A stretch of 64,000 bases of DNA from Stenotrophomonas maltophilia (GTDB taxonomy: Bacteria > Pseudomonadota > Gammaproteobacteria > Xanthomonadales > Xanthomonadaceae): positions 186,001-250,000 of the forward strand of contig NZ_QFHO01000001.1 in the NCBI RefSeq assembly GCF_004920835.1, read 5' to 3'. Positions 24,323 to 32,725 of this stretch are shown here, in pieces. The number at the start of each line of letters is the position of its first letter. The stretch's first letter is position 1. The translations under genes and the position numbers were made by a program. The notes under the pieces were generated by a model, which ran no database searches, was not told where the DNA came from, and was given only the letters and a program-made list of their open reading frames with translations.

Positions 24323-24826
24323 TCATCGGCGCGTTCCCTGTTGATGCTGCTGGATCAGCAGCGCCGCGCGCAGCACATGCTTGCCGACCAGGCTCTTGGA
24401 AATGCCGAGCCGAGTGGCGATTTCCCGCTCGCTCAGGCCCAGGTAGCGGTTGAGCACGAAGCACTCGCGTACCTGCGCCGGCAGCGCGAGGATGGTCTGG
24501 GTGATCTCGCGCAGTTGTGCCTGGTCCAACGCCTGCGCCTCGCCATCGTGGCCGGCCTCGGCCATGTCGGCGGCGTACTCGGCCATCGCGCGCCGCTCGC
24601 GGGCGTCGGCCTGGCTGCGGTTGAGCGCATGGTGATAGGCCATCCGGTACAGATAGCCACGCGGCTCCAGGATCGGTGGATCACCGGGCACGCTGCTGGC
24701 CTTCAGGTACAGGTTCTGCAGGGTGTCCTCGGTACTGGCCGGGTCGAGATAGCGCGCGATGAAGCGAGACAACGCACGGCGCTCGCGGATCAACAGCTCG
24801 ACCAGCGCCAGGGCATTGGGAGACAT
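24323..24826 (-). CDS. FecI-type ECF sigma factor
   Basis: 167 residues from ATG 24826; longer upstream frames give Pro/Arg-rich sequence without coding character. Region 2 (RFIARYLDPASTEDTLQNLYLKA, YLYRMAYHHALNRSQ) and region 4 (LPAQVRECFVLNRYLGLSEREIATRLGISKSLVGKHV) are complete. It should direct transcription of the receptor/hemophilin/Slam genes when FecR is signalled by the occupied receptor. I found no clear Fur box in the 133 bases upstream. Confidence 0.9.
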   Translation of the reverse strand: MSPNALALVELLIRERRALSRFIARYLDPASTEDTLQNLYLKASSVPGDPPILEPRGYLYRMAYHHALNRSQADARERRAMAEYAADMAEAGHDGEAQALDQAQLREITQTILALPAQVRECFVLNRYLGLSEREIATRLGISKSLVGKHVLRAALLIQQHQQGTRR

Positions 24827-24959
24827 AGGTGCCAAGGCCGGACCGGGGAATGATGGGCGTGATGGCGACGGTCCGGACGTGGATTGTGGGCCGCGCGGCC
24901 GCAGGCGGCAAGCAAAGCCTTTTAGAGCCACGCCATGCGTGCATGCGTGGATGAAGGGC

Positions 24960-25886
24960 CTACGGTTCGTCCAGCGCCTCGAAGCGTTCGGCGAGGTAAT
25001 CGATCAACGCTCGCACCGCCGGCAACAAGCCACGTCGCGACGGAAACACCGCGTGCACGATGCCGTGCTTCGGCACCCACTCCGTCAACACCGGCACCAG
25101 CGCGCCACTGTCCAGCTCATCGGTGATCATCATCCGCGGCAGCATCAGCAACCCGACCCCGGCCACCGCCGCCGCACGCAGCGCGATCATGTCATCGCTG
25201 ACCAGGCGCGGGCGATGGTGCACGCTGGCCAGCACATCGTCGGGCCCGGTGTACTCCCAGGCGTGCTGCTGGCTGGCCGAAGCGAGGTCCACCGTCGGCA
25301 TCACCGCAAGATCGGCCGGCACCTGCGGTGTGCCCAACTGTTCCAGCAGTGTCGGGCTGGCGCTGGTACACCAGACCCGGCGTGCCAGCACGCGCACCAC
25401 CAGGTCGCTGTCCTCCAGCGGCGGCGGCCGCACCCTTATCGCCACATCCACGCCCTCGCCCACCACGTCGACGCGCCGGTTGGTGGCATCCAGCTGCACC
25501 GTCACCTGCGGGTGCAGGGCGAGGAAATCGGCCAGCATCGTGCCGATGCGCGCATGCAGGATCGCGATCGGGCACGCCAGACGGATCGTGCCGCGCGGCT
25601 CGGCACGTGACATCGCAATCGCTTCTTCGGCCGCTTCGGCCTCGACCAGCATCGCCTTGCAATGGCGGTAGTAGTCCTGGCCGACTTCGGTCACTGAAAA
25701 GCGCCGGGTCGAACGCTGGATCAGCCGCACGCCCAGACGCTCCTCCAGCAGCGCGATGCGCCGGCTCAGTTTCGACTTCGGCATGGCCAGCGCCCGGCCG
25801 GCCTGCGAGAAGCCACCGTGCTCGACCACCATCGCGAAGTAGAACAGGTCGTTGAGGTCGCAGCGGCGGATATCAGCAATGAACAC
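24960..25886 (-). CDS. LysR-family transcriptional regulator
   Basis: 308 residues from GTG 25886, selected because AGGAG lies eight bases upstream; an earlier GTG at 25928 has no ribosome site. The N-terminal winged helix is clear (FYFAMVVEHGGFSQAGRALAMPKSKLSRRIALLEERLG), followed by a LysR substrate-binding domain. It belongs to the group with DLNDLFYFAMVV that often sits next to pirin or hydrolase genes. It is divergent from the pirin operon with 151 bases between starts, so it likely controls that operon and itself. Confidence 0.9.
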   Translation of the reverse strand: MFIADIRRCDLNDLFYFAMVVEHGGFSQAGRALAMPKSKLSRRIALLEERLGVRLIQRSTRRFSVTEVGQDYYRHCKAMLVEAEAAEEAIAMSRAEPRGTIRLACPIAILHARIGTMLADFLALHPQVTVQLDATNRRVDVVGEGVDVAIRVRPPPLEDSDLVVRVLARRVWCTSASPTLLEQLGTPQVPADLAVMPTVDLASASQQHAWEYTGPDDVLASVHHRPRLVSDDMIALRAAAVAGVGLLMLPRMMITDELDSGALVPVLTEWVPKHGIVHAVFPSRRGLLPAVRALIDYLAERFEALDEP

Positions 25887-26037
25887 GGGGCGATCTCCTG
25901 TGACGCAAGGCGCGCACCCATTGTTCACCAGATAGGACTATGACGGCAAATATTGGCATCTACCGACCCTATTGTCGCGGCGATATCGTCTCCGTCAACG
26001 AAGAACAGCGGCCGGCAGCCCCGGCCAGGAGATCGCC

Positions 26038-26904
26038 ATGAAGCGTGTCACCGGTACCTACAGCGCGCCCCGCCCGCACTGGGTGGGCGACGGATTCCCC
26101 GCCCGCTCGATGTTTTCCTACAACACCCACGGCCAGCACCTGAGCCCGTTCCTGCTGCTGGACTATGCCGGCCCCTACACCTTCGCCCCCAGTGATACCC
26201 CGCGCGGGGTCGGCCAGCATCCGCATCGCGGTTTCGAGACCGTCACCATCGTCTATGAGGGCGAGGTCGCCCACCGCGACTCGACTGGCGCCGGCGGCAC
26301 CATCGGCCCGGGCGACGTGCAGTGGATGACCGCTGCCTCCGGCATTCTCCACGAGGAATTCCATACGCCGGAATTCAGCAAGCGCGGCGGCACCCTGGAC
26401 ATGGTGCAGCTGTGGGTGAACCTGCCGGCCCGCGACAAGATGGGCGCACCGGGCTACCAGACCCTGCTCGATGCGCAGATCCCTTCGGTGGAGCTGCCCG
26501 ATGGCGCCGGCCGCGTCCGTGTCATCGCCGGCCGCTTCGACGGCCACGCCGGTCCAGCACGTACCCACACGCCGATGGATGTCTGGGACATCCGCCTGCA
26601 GCAGGGCCAACACGCCGAACTGCCGGTGGCCGATGGCCGCACGCTGGCGCTGGTGGTGCTGAAGGGTTCGGTCAGGGTCAACGGCGGCCAGCCGGTCGGC
26701 GAAGCCCAGCTGGTCACCTTCGACCGCAGCGGCGAGGACGTGTTCGTCGACGCCGACAGCGACGCCACCCTGCTGCTGCTCAGCGGCGAGCCGATCGACG
26801 AGCCGGTGGTGGGCTACGGCCCGTTCGTGATGAACAGCCAGGCCGAGATCAGCCAGGCGGTCAACGATTTCAACAGCGGCCGCTTCGGCCAGATCGCGCA
26901 CTGA
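26038..26904 (+). CDS. Pirin family protein (bicupin)
   Basis: 288 residues; ATG 26038 has AGGAG seven bases upstream. The N-terminal cupin contains the metal ligands in HPHRGFETVT and the later HEE (ILHEEFHTPE), typical of pirins such as YhhW, some of which are quercetin dioxygenases. A second cupin covers the C-terminal half. It is a cytoplasmic Fe(II)-type protein. It leads a three-gene operon with two isochorismatase-fold hydrolases under the divergent LysR regulator, suggesting detoxification of a redox-active or aromatic compound. Confidence 0.9.
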   Translation: MKRVTGTYSAPRPHWVGDGFPARSMFSYNTHGQHLSPFLLLDYAGPYTFAPSDTPRGVGQHPHRGFETVTIVYEGEVAHRDSTGAGGTIGPGDVQWMTAASGILHEEFHTPEFSKRGGTLDMVQLWVNLPARDKMGAPGYQTLLDAQIPSVELPDGAGRVRVIAGRFDGHAGPARTHTPMDVWDIRLQQGQHAELPVADGRTLALVVLKGSVRVNGGQPVGEAQLVTFDRSGEDVFVDADSDATLLLLSGEPIDEPVVGYGPFVMNSQAEISQAVNDFNSGRFGQIAH

Positions 26905-26975
26905 GCGCTTCCGCGCGGCGGGTGATGACCCGTCGCGCCAGCGGGCCATCGCCCACCGTCCCCAGGAGACTGACC

Positions 26976-27656
26976 ATGAGTACCCCCGCCAACTTCAACG
27001 GTGCCCGCCCGGTGATCGATCCGGACAACGCCGCGATGCTGCTGATCGACCACCAGAGCGGCCTGTTCCAGACCATCGGTGACATGCCATTCACCAGCGT
27101 GCGCGCCCACGCCACTGCGCTAGCGAAGATGGCCACGCTGGCGAAGATGCCGGTGATCACCACCGCCTCGGTTCCACAGGGCCCGAACGGTCCGCTGATC
27201 CCGGAGATCCACGACGCGGCCCCGCATGCGCAGTACGTGGCGCGCAAGGGTGAGATCAACGCCTGGGACAACCCGGAATTCGTTGCTGCAGTGAAGGCCA
27301 CCGGCCGCAAGCAGCTGATCATCGCCGGCACCATCACCAGCGTGTGCATGGCCTTCCCGTCGATCGCCGCCGTGGCCGATGGCTACCAGGTGTTCGCTGT
27401 GATCGATGCCTCGGGCACCTATTCGAAGATGGCCGAAGAGATCACCCTGGCCCGCGTAGTGCAGGCCGGCGTGGTGCCGATGGACACCGCCGCGGTGGCC
27501 TCGGAGATCCAGCGCACCTGGAACCGCGACGATGCCCAGCAGTGGGCCGAGGTCTACACGAAGATCTTCCCGAATTACCAGCTGTTGATCGAGAGCTACC
27601 TGAAGGCGCAGGACGTTCAGAAGAACCACGAGCAGCTGGATTCGCAGCGCAGCTGA
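26976..27656 (+). CDS. Isochorismatase-family cysteine hydrolase (YcaC-like)
   Basis: 226 residues; the ATG is preceded by AGGAG. Asp25 (LLIDHQSGL), Lys91 (YVARKGEINAW) and Cys124 (TITSVCMAFPS) make the Asp-Lys-Cys triad of the family, with the usual cis-peptide region before the Cys. Close in pattern to YcaC-type hydrolases of unknown substrate. Second gene of the pirin operon, 71 bases after pirin. Confidence 0.9.
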   Translation: MSTPANFNGARPVIDPDNAAMLLIDHQSGLFQTIGDMPFTSVRAHATALAKMATLAKMPVITTASVPQGPNGPLIPEIHDAAPHAQYVARKGEINAWDNPEFVAAVKATGRKQLIIAGTITSVCMAFPSIAAVADGYQVFAVIDASGTYSKMAEEITLARVVQAGVVPMDTAAVASEIQRTWNRDDAQQWAEVYTKIFPNYQLLIESYLKAQDVQKNHEQLDSQRS

Positions 27657-27710
27657 GCTGCCCCCGGGGTGCCGGCCAGCCGCCGGCCCCCTACCAACCG
27701 GAGACCCACC

Positions 27711-28352
27711 ATGTCCAGTGAACCCATCCGCGACCCGGCCAGCGACCACCTGCTGACCCCGCAGAATTCCGCCTTCATCATCATCGACTACCAGCCGGTG
27801 CAGGTGAACTCCATCGCCTCGATGGACCGCCAGCTGCTGGTCAACAACATCGTCGGCACCGCCAAGGCCGCAGTGGCTTACGGTCTTCCGATCGTGCATT
27901 CGACGGTCAACGTCAAGACCGGCCTGAACAAGCCGCCGATTCCGCAGCTGCGCAAGGTGCTGGGTGACTACCCCACCTACGACCGCACCACCATCAATTC
28001 CTGGGAAGACATCGAGTTCCGCAGGGCGGTGGAAGCCACCGGCCGCCGCAAGCTGATCATGACCGCGCTGTGGACCGAGGCCTGCCTGACTTTCCCGGCC
28101 CTGGATGCGTTGAAGGAAGGCTATGAAGTGTACGTGGTGGTCGACGCCGTCGGCGGCACTTCGCTGGCCGCGCACGATGCCGCGCTGCGCCGCATCGAAC
28201 AGGCCGGGGGCCAGCTGATCAGCGTGCCGCAGCTGTTCTGCGAGCTGCAGCGCGACTGGGCCCGTTCGGAAACGGTGCCGGCGTTCATGAACCTCTTCAT
28301 CGAAACCGGTGGTACGGCGGGTATCCAGTTCTCGTACGATCGTACCGAGTGA
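27711..28352 (+). CDS. Isochorismatase-family hydrolase with Lys-to-Arg change in the triad
   Basis: 213 residues. Asp26 (FIIIDYQPV) and Cys125 (LWTEACLTFPA) are in place, but the Lys position aligned through the shared IN-W motif is Arg92 (TYDRTTINSW). Arg could still hold charge, but this differs from the paralogue 55 bases upstream. ATG 27711 is preceded by CCGGAGACCC. Last gene of the LysR-regulated pirin operon, followed by a strong terminator. Substrate unknown. Confidence 0.87.
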   Translation: MSSEPIRDPASDHLLTPQNSAFIIIDYQPVQVNSIASMDRQLLVNNIVGTAKAAVAYGLPIVHSTVNVKTGLNKPPIPQLRKVLGDYPTYDRTTINSWEDIEFRRAVEATGRRKLIMTALWTEACLTFPALDALKEGYEVYVVVDAVGGTSLAAHDAALRRIEQAGGQLISVPQLFCELQRDWARSETVPAFMNLFIETGGTAGIQFSYDRTE

Positions 28353-28358
28353 TTTCGT

Positions 28359-28391
28359 GGCGGCGCTGGCCTTGCCTGGCGCCGCCTTTTT
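28359..28391 (+). terminator. Rho-independent terminator of the pirin operon
   Basis: GGCGGCGC (28359-28366) pairs perfectly with GCGCCGCC (28379-28386) over a 12-base loop, followed by TTTTT. It begins 7 bases after the stop of the second hydrolase gene. Confidence 0.9.
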
Positions 28392-28397
28392 GGAGCA

Positions 28398-28445
28398 GTC
28401 GAGCACGGCTCGACTCTACAGTGGATTGGTCGAGCATGGCTCGAC
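28398..28445. repeat. Two short SMAG-like hairpins
   Basis: GTCGAGCACGGCTCGAC (28398-28414, then TCTAC) and GTCGAGCATGGCTCGAC (28429-28445) are near-identical hairpins separated by 14 bases, of the GTAG repeat type. They lie directly downstream of a terminator and 24 bases before the OsmC-like start, inside its likely promoter or leader. Confidence 0.75.
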
Positions 28446-28468
28446 GCTATAGACAGATGGAGACTCCG

Positions 28469-28858
28469 ATGGCCTACGCACGCATTGTTTCGACCGGCGA
28501 CAACTACCTGCACCACATCAGCAATGGCAGCTTTGATGTGGACGCGGACGAGCCGGCATCGCTCGGCGGCCAGGGCAAGGGCTTCGCGCCGTTCGATCTG
28601 TACCTTGCCTCGCTGGCGGCCTGCACCGCCATCACCCTGCGCATGTATGCACAACGCAAGGGCTGGGAACTGGGCGAGTTTCATGCCGAGCTGCGCTCTG
28701 AGCGTGACGAGGATGGGCGCTTCCACGTACATCGCGTGCTGCACGCCAGCGCTGAACTGAGCGATGCACAGTGGCAGCGTCTGCTGGAAGTGGTGGAGAA
28801 GACCCCGGTGACCCTGGTGATGCGCGAGGGCGCACGGATCACCAGCGAGCGCGGCTGA
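28469..28858 (+). CDS. OsmC/Ohr-fold protein lacking the second catalytic cysteine
   Basis: 129 residues from ATG 28469, with GGAG six bases upstream; an ATG four codons earlier would overlap that ribosome site. GGQGKGFAPFDLYLASLAACTAI carries Cys52 of the OsmC fold on the central helix. The C-terminal EKTPVTLVM segment aligns with the usual E-x-C-PV motif, with Thr112 in place of Cys. OsmC/Ohr peroxidases need both cysteines to reduce organic hydroperoxides, so this one may use another reductant or have a binding role. Confidence 0.85.
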   Translation: MAYARIVSTGDNYLHHISNGSFDVDADEPASLGGQGKGFAPFDLYLASLAACTAITLRMYAQRKGWELGEFHAELRSERDEDGRFHVHRVLHASAELSDAQWQRLLEVVEKTPVTLVMREGARITSERG

Positions 28859-28984
28859 AGCAGGTCTGGCCCACCTGCGGCGGATCTTGGCCGGTTCCTC
28901 GCTTGTTCCGGCCTCGCCCCTGTTCCAAGCTGCGCGTCCGCGTTCGGATGCAGTGAGCGCGCAGCAACAGGAGGACCGCACGCG

Positions 28985-30379
28985 ATGTTACGTGCCCATG
29001 CTTTGGATCTGGATTTCAACGGCCGCACCCTGCTGGCCGATATCAACCTGCACCTGCCCTCAGGTGCCCGCATCGCCCTGATCGGCGACAACGGCAGCGG
29101 CAAGAGCTGCCTGTTGCAGATGTTGGCCGGTACTCTGGTGCCCAGTGGCGGGACCATCATCCGGCGCAATGGCGCACGCATCGCCTACGTGCCGCAGCAC
29201 GTGCTCGATGACTCCTCTCGTAGCGGCGGCGAGCAGATGCGCCATGCGCTCGCCCGCGCGCTTGATGCCGACCCCGACGTACTGCTACTGGATGAACCCA
29301 GCAATCACCTGGACCGCAGTGCACGCCGCTCGCTGATCGCGCGCCTGCGCCAGTTCCATGGCGCGCTGTTGGTGGCCACCCACGATGAAGCCCTGATCGA
29401 TGCGCTCTGTAATGACCTCTGGCACATACGTGGCGGGCGCGTGAGCCACTTCGGCGGCCGCTACCGCGACTATCAGGCGGACCTGCAGCAGCGACGCGAG
29501 GCCAGCGACCGGCAGCTGCGCCAGCTGGATCAGGAGCGCGGCCAGGCCCATGAGGCGTTGATGCGCGAACAGCAGCGCGCCGCGAGCTCGCGGGAACGCG
29601 GTGTGCGCAAGGTGGAACAGCGCAAGTGGGGCGGCGTGCGTTCAGCCACCAAGCTCGGCCGTGGCAATACCACCGCCGGCAGCAAGCAACTGCTGATCCG
29701 TGAGCAGCAGGAAGACATCGAGGCTCGTCGCAATGACCTGCAGCGGGAGACCATCATCGAGCCTGCCTTCGCGTTGCCGGCCGGCTGGCGACGTGAAGGA
29801 GTGGTGGTGCAGCTGACCGACGCCAGCGTGGCGCATGCCACGGAAACGGTGCTGGGTGGACTGCACCTGCGCCTGGATGTCGGCGATCGCCTGGCGATCA
29901 CCGGTGACAACGGCAGCGGAAAGTCCACGCTGGCACGCGCGCTGTGCGGCGACCCAAGCATCCACCGTGATGGTGACTGGTTGCTGCCGCCAGCTGATCA
30001 GATCGCCCTGCTCGACCAGCACTACCGGGACCTGCCGATGCAGGCCACGCCTCTCCAGGCGCTGTCTGCCCAGATGCCGGACTGGAGCCAGACCCAGTGC
30101 CGGCTGCACCTGGCCGACTTCCTGTTCCGCGGCGATGCCACGGCGCAGACGCCCGTGTCCGCATTGTCCGGTGGCGAACGGGCGCGCCTTTCAATGGCAT
30201 TGATGGCGGCCAAGCCCCCAGCGCTGCTGGTTCTGGACGAACCAACCAACAACCTGGACATGACGCTGCGGATGCACCTGATGCAGGTGCTGCGGGTGTT
30301 CCCGGGCACGTTGGTGGTGGTGTCGCATGACGACGCGTTTCTGCAGGCGCTGGAACCGGGACAGGTGCTGGCGTTGTAG
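28985..30379 (+). CDS. ABC-F subfamily ATPase with shortened first nucleotide-binding domain
   Basis: 464 residues; AGGAGG lies about 10 bases before ATG 28985. NBD1 has Walker A GDNGSGKS (34-41), YVPQ (68-71), the signature SRSGGEQ (78-84) and Walker B LLLDEP. Only some seven residues separate the Q-loop from the signature, so most of the helical subdomain is missing. The charged linker (about 165-260) would be the tRNA-contacting arm. NBD2 is complete (GDNGSGKST, LSGGERARLS, LVLDEPTNNLD). No membrane part: ABC-F proteins act on ribosomes, some conferring antibiotic protection. The 126-base leader carries two possible hairpins, compatible with attenuation. Confidence 0.88.
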   Translation: MLRAHALDLDFNGRTLLADINLHLPSGARIALIGDNGSGKSCLLQMLAGTLVPSGGTIIRRNGARIAYVPQHVLDDSSRSGGEQMRHALARALDADPDVLLLDEPSNHLDRSARRSLIARLRQFHGALLVATHDEALIDALCNDLWHIRGGRVSHFGGRYRDYQADLQQRREASDRQLRQLDQERGQAHEALMREQQRAASSRERGVRKVEQRKWGGVRSATKLGRGNTTAGSKQLLIREQQEDIEARRNDLQRETIIEPAFALPAGWRREGVVVQLTDASVAHATETVLGGLHLRLDVGDRLAITGDNGSGKSTLARALCGDPSIHRDGDWLLPPADQIALLDQHYRDLPMQATPLQALSAQMPDWSQTQCRLHLADFLFRGDATAQTPVSALSGGERARLSMALMAAKPPALLVLDEPTNNLDMTLRMHLMQVLRVFPGTLVVVSHDDAFLQALEPGQVLAL

Positions 30380-30422
30380 CTGCGGCCGGGTGTGGCCTAT
30401 CCACATACCGCGTGGATCTACT

Positions 30423-30503
30423 GTAGAGCCGAAGGCAACGGCAGGGGCTGTTGCCAACCTCGCGTGCAACCACCCGAAAAGCCGAGCATGGGCTCGGCTC
30501 TAC
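30423..30503. repeat. Paired SMAG elements
   Basis: The left end is GTAGAGCCGA; the right end is AGCCGAG-CATGG-GCTCGGCT followed by CTAC, i.e. inverted GTAG termini. The right hairpin (30480-30499) is a textbook SMAG stem. It lies between convergent genes (ABC-F and the Phd-like orphan). Confidence 0.8.
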
Positions 30504-30510
30504 GTAAGGC

Positions 30511-30840
30511 TCAGCGCCGCGAATGCAGCACGGTGCGCTGGCGCATGGCGTTGAACTCCTGCTCCACCTGCTGGATGTCCTCGGCCTGGAAACCGGCCGC
30601 ATCCAGCAGCTGGTCGGCGGCAGCCGCCGCCAGCGGGTCATCGTCGCGCTGGCGCCAACAGCGCGCCGGCAGGAAGTAGCCCACTTCGCTGCGCCCGCGC
30701 ATGATCACCACCGGCCGGCCTGCGTACAGCAGGAACTCGGCCAGGTGCTGGCGCAGGCCCTCCACTGAAACATAGGCCGGTCCAACACCCAGCATCTGGC
30801 TGGACGGTTCGGGACTTTCGAACAGCTTGCGACGGCTCAT
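30511..30840 (-). CDS. Small protein with Phd-like N-terminal pattern, no toxin partner
   Basis: 109 residues; ATG 30840 has GGAGG five bases upstream. Residues ~22-58 (YVSVEGLRQHLAEFLLYAG, then RPVVIMRGRSEVGYFLP) resemble the Phd/YefM antitoxin fold, including the strand that binds partners. The C-terminal half is acidic and helical. No toxin-like gene adjoins: the neighbours are an ABC-F gene (convergent) and the porin operon. It could be an orphan antitoxin-like repressor. Confidence 0.6.
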   Translation of the reverse strand: MSRRKLFESPEPSSQMLGVGPAYVSVEGLRQHLAEFLLYAGRPVVIMRGRSEVGYFLPARCWRQRDDDPLAAAAADQLLDAAGFQAEDIQQVEQEFNAMRQRTVLHSRR

Positions 30841-30937
30841 CCATTCCTCCTTTGTGCAACGCGTGGTCTCCTTTCCTTAGACGGGTGCATCGCTGCGCCC
30901 CCGCCACGCTTCGCGTGATGCCCATCACGCCATCCGC

Positions 30938-32683
30938 TTAGAAGCCGGTGTTGAACTCCAGCTGAAACACGTCGATCGACAGCGGCGCGCCGGACACTTC
31001 CTTGGCCGCCATCCACTTGCCGCTGATCCAGCTGCGCGCGTCGAGCGCGTAGGCACCGCCCACGTAGTAGCCGCGGGCATTGGTGCCACCCAGGTGGAAG
31101 TTCGGATCGTTGTAGGCGTCGGGCAGCGCGTCGGCCTCGATATGCTTATAGCCCAGCAGTGCCTGCCACTGGCCCTTCTCCTTCAGCTCGGTAGCACCGA
31201 AGGTGGCCTGCAGCATCCAGGCGGTGTCGCCGCTGCGGAAGGTATCGATGCTGGCAGTACCGCCGGCGCCGTAGTTGTTGACGATGCCGCTGTTGGCTCG
31301 GCGGAACATCGCCTGCTTGTCGTAAGCCAGGTTGCGGATGAAGTCGCCTTCCAGGCGCATGCCGATGTCCTGCGCCAGCTGCGTATCCCAGCGCAGGTTC
31401 ATTGTGGCCAGGCGGAATTCCGACGCCAGGCCGACATACTGCGGGGTTGGCGTGTTGGCCGGATCCAGCGGATTGCGGGCGATGTCGCGGATCAGCATCA
31501 GGGTGTTGCCCTTCTGCATGAACACCGGGCGCGACCAGTCGGTGTCGCAGCCCACCGCACCCGCATACAGCGCACACGGTGAGGACAGGCGACCACTGAT
31601 GTTCTTGAAATCGTAGTAGCCCAGCGCGGCGCGCAGCGCATTGTCGTCGTTGAAGTGCCAGTTCACACCCACCTGCGCACCGGACAGCCACTTGTTCTCG
31701 TTCGGGGTCTTGACCCGGCTCTGGCTGGGCGAGCTGTCGGAGGTGTATTCCAACGGCACCACCGCCAGATTGGCGAACAGACCGACGTCGCCGCCATCGA
31801 GGTCGTACTTCAGATTGGCGGCCAGGCCGTCGAAGTTGAGGTCGTTGGAGAACAGCGTGTCACTGGTCCAGAACGGGTTGCCGAAGCGGCCACCGCGCAC
31901 GGTCACCCAGTCGGCCGGGCTGTAGGCCAGCCAGGCCTGGTCAAGCCATACATCCTTCTTGCTCAGGCCGCCACCCAGCTGCTCGGTGGTCGACACCGGG
32001 CCATTGCTGCTGCCACTGGCCAGGCGTACGCCGGCGGTAGTGTGCTGGCCGATGGTCGCTTCGATGCCGAGACGGGCACGGATGCGCCACAGGTTGCGGC
32101 GGTCCTGGCGGGTGTTGAGCAGCGGTGGCAGCTGCAGGTTGGTGTTGGTGTTCGTATCGAAGCCGTTGCCGGAATTGATCGACGCCCAGTTGCTCACGAT
32201 GTCGCTGTTGCGCTCGGAGTAGAAGCGCGACTCGCTGCGTACGCGCATGTCACCGGTGACCTTGATGCGCTTGGTCCATTCGGCCACTTCGTTGGGTGCC
32301 GCCCAGCCTTCCGCCTTGGCCTGCGCCATCACGTCCTGGCGCACCTCGTCACGAATGCCGTCGCGTACGCTCTGCGGCACGTAGGGCACGCGCACGTCGC
32401 CGGCTTCCAGGGCCACGCCACCGCTGGCGGCCGTGCTGCCGCTGGCTGCGGTGCGTTGTGCGGCCACCGCTTCGGCTTCGGCCTGCACCAACAACGCCTG
32501 GCCGTCTTCGGGCTTCAGTGCACCACTGGCGATCAGGCCCTTGATCAGCTTGACCATGGTGGTTTCGGCGGCCATCGCACCGGCCGGTGCGGCCAGGCTG
32601 AGCAGCACGGCGCAGCACAGCAGCGCCCGTCGGGCCGGCCGCGGGCGGCGGGAGTCGGTTCGTGCGCGGACGTGGTCGTTCAT
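30938..32683 (-). CDS. Putative porin (Porin_5-type outer-membrane barrel), last gene of TpsB/Ton operon
   Basis: 581 residues from ATG 32683; alternative in-frame ATGs at 32695 and 32713 lack ribosome sites. A long signal peptide ends near AGAMA-AE. Residues ~15-110 of the mature protein are helical (MVKLIKGLIASGALKPEDG; VPQSVRDGIRDEVRQDVMAQ), likely a periplasmic trimerisation or anchoring stalk. The rest is a beta-barrel with aromatic girdles ending in EFNTGF. This matches the putative-porin family often found beside ExbB/ExbD/TonB genes. It lies 42 bases after tonB on the same strand. Its substrate is unknown. Confidence 0.82.
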   Translation of the reverse strand: MNDHVRARTDSRRPRPARRALLCCAVLLSLAAPAGAMAAETTMVKLIKGLIASGALKPEDGQALLVQAEAEAVAAQRTAASGSTAASGGVALEAGDVRVPYVPQSVRDGIRDEVRQDVMAQAKAEGWAAPNEVAEWTKRIKVTGDMRVRSESRFYSERNSDIVSNWASINSGNGFDTNTNTNLQLPPLLNTRQDRRNLWRIRARLGIEATIGQHTTAGVRLASGSSNGPVSTTEQLGGGLSKKDVWLDQAWLAYSPADWVTVRGGRFGNPFWTSDTLFSNDLNFDGLAANLKYDLDGGDVGLFANLAVVPLEYTSDSSPSQSRVKTPNENKWLSGAQVGVNWHFNDDNALRAALGYYDFKNISGRLSSPCALYAGAVGCDTDWSRPVFMQKGNTLMLIRDIARNPLDPANTPTPQYVGLASEFRLATMNLRWDTQLAQDIGMRLEGDFIRNLAYDKQAMFRRANSGIVNNYGAGGTASIDTFRSGDTAWMLQATFGATELKEKGQWQALLGYKHIEADALPDAYNDPNFHLGGTNARGYYVGGAYALDARSWISGKWMAAKEVSGAPLSIDVFQLEFNTGF

Positions 32684-32725
32684 CACGGTTCTCATCGAAA
32701 GAAGGGGAATCATGGAAGTCGGGAA

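Noticed and set aside
24827..24959. Fur box upstream of the ECF sigma gene
   Set aside because: The stretch is GC-rich and no 19-base GATAATGAT-like inverted pattern could be found.
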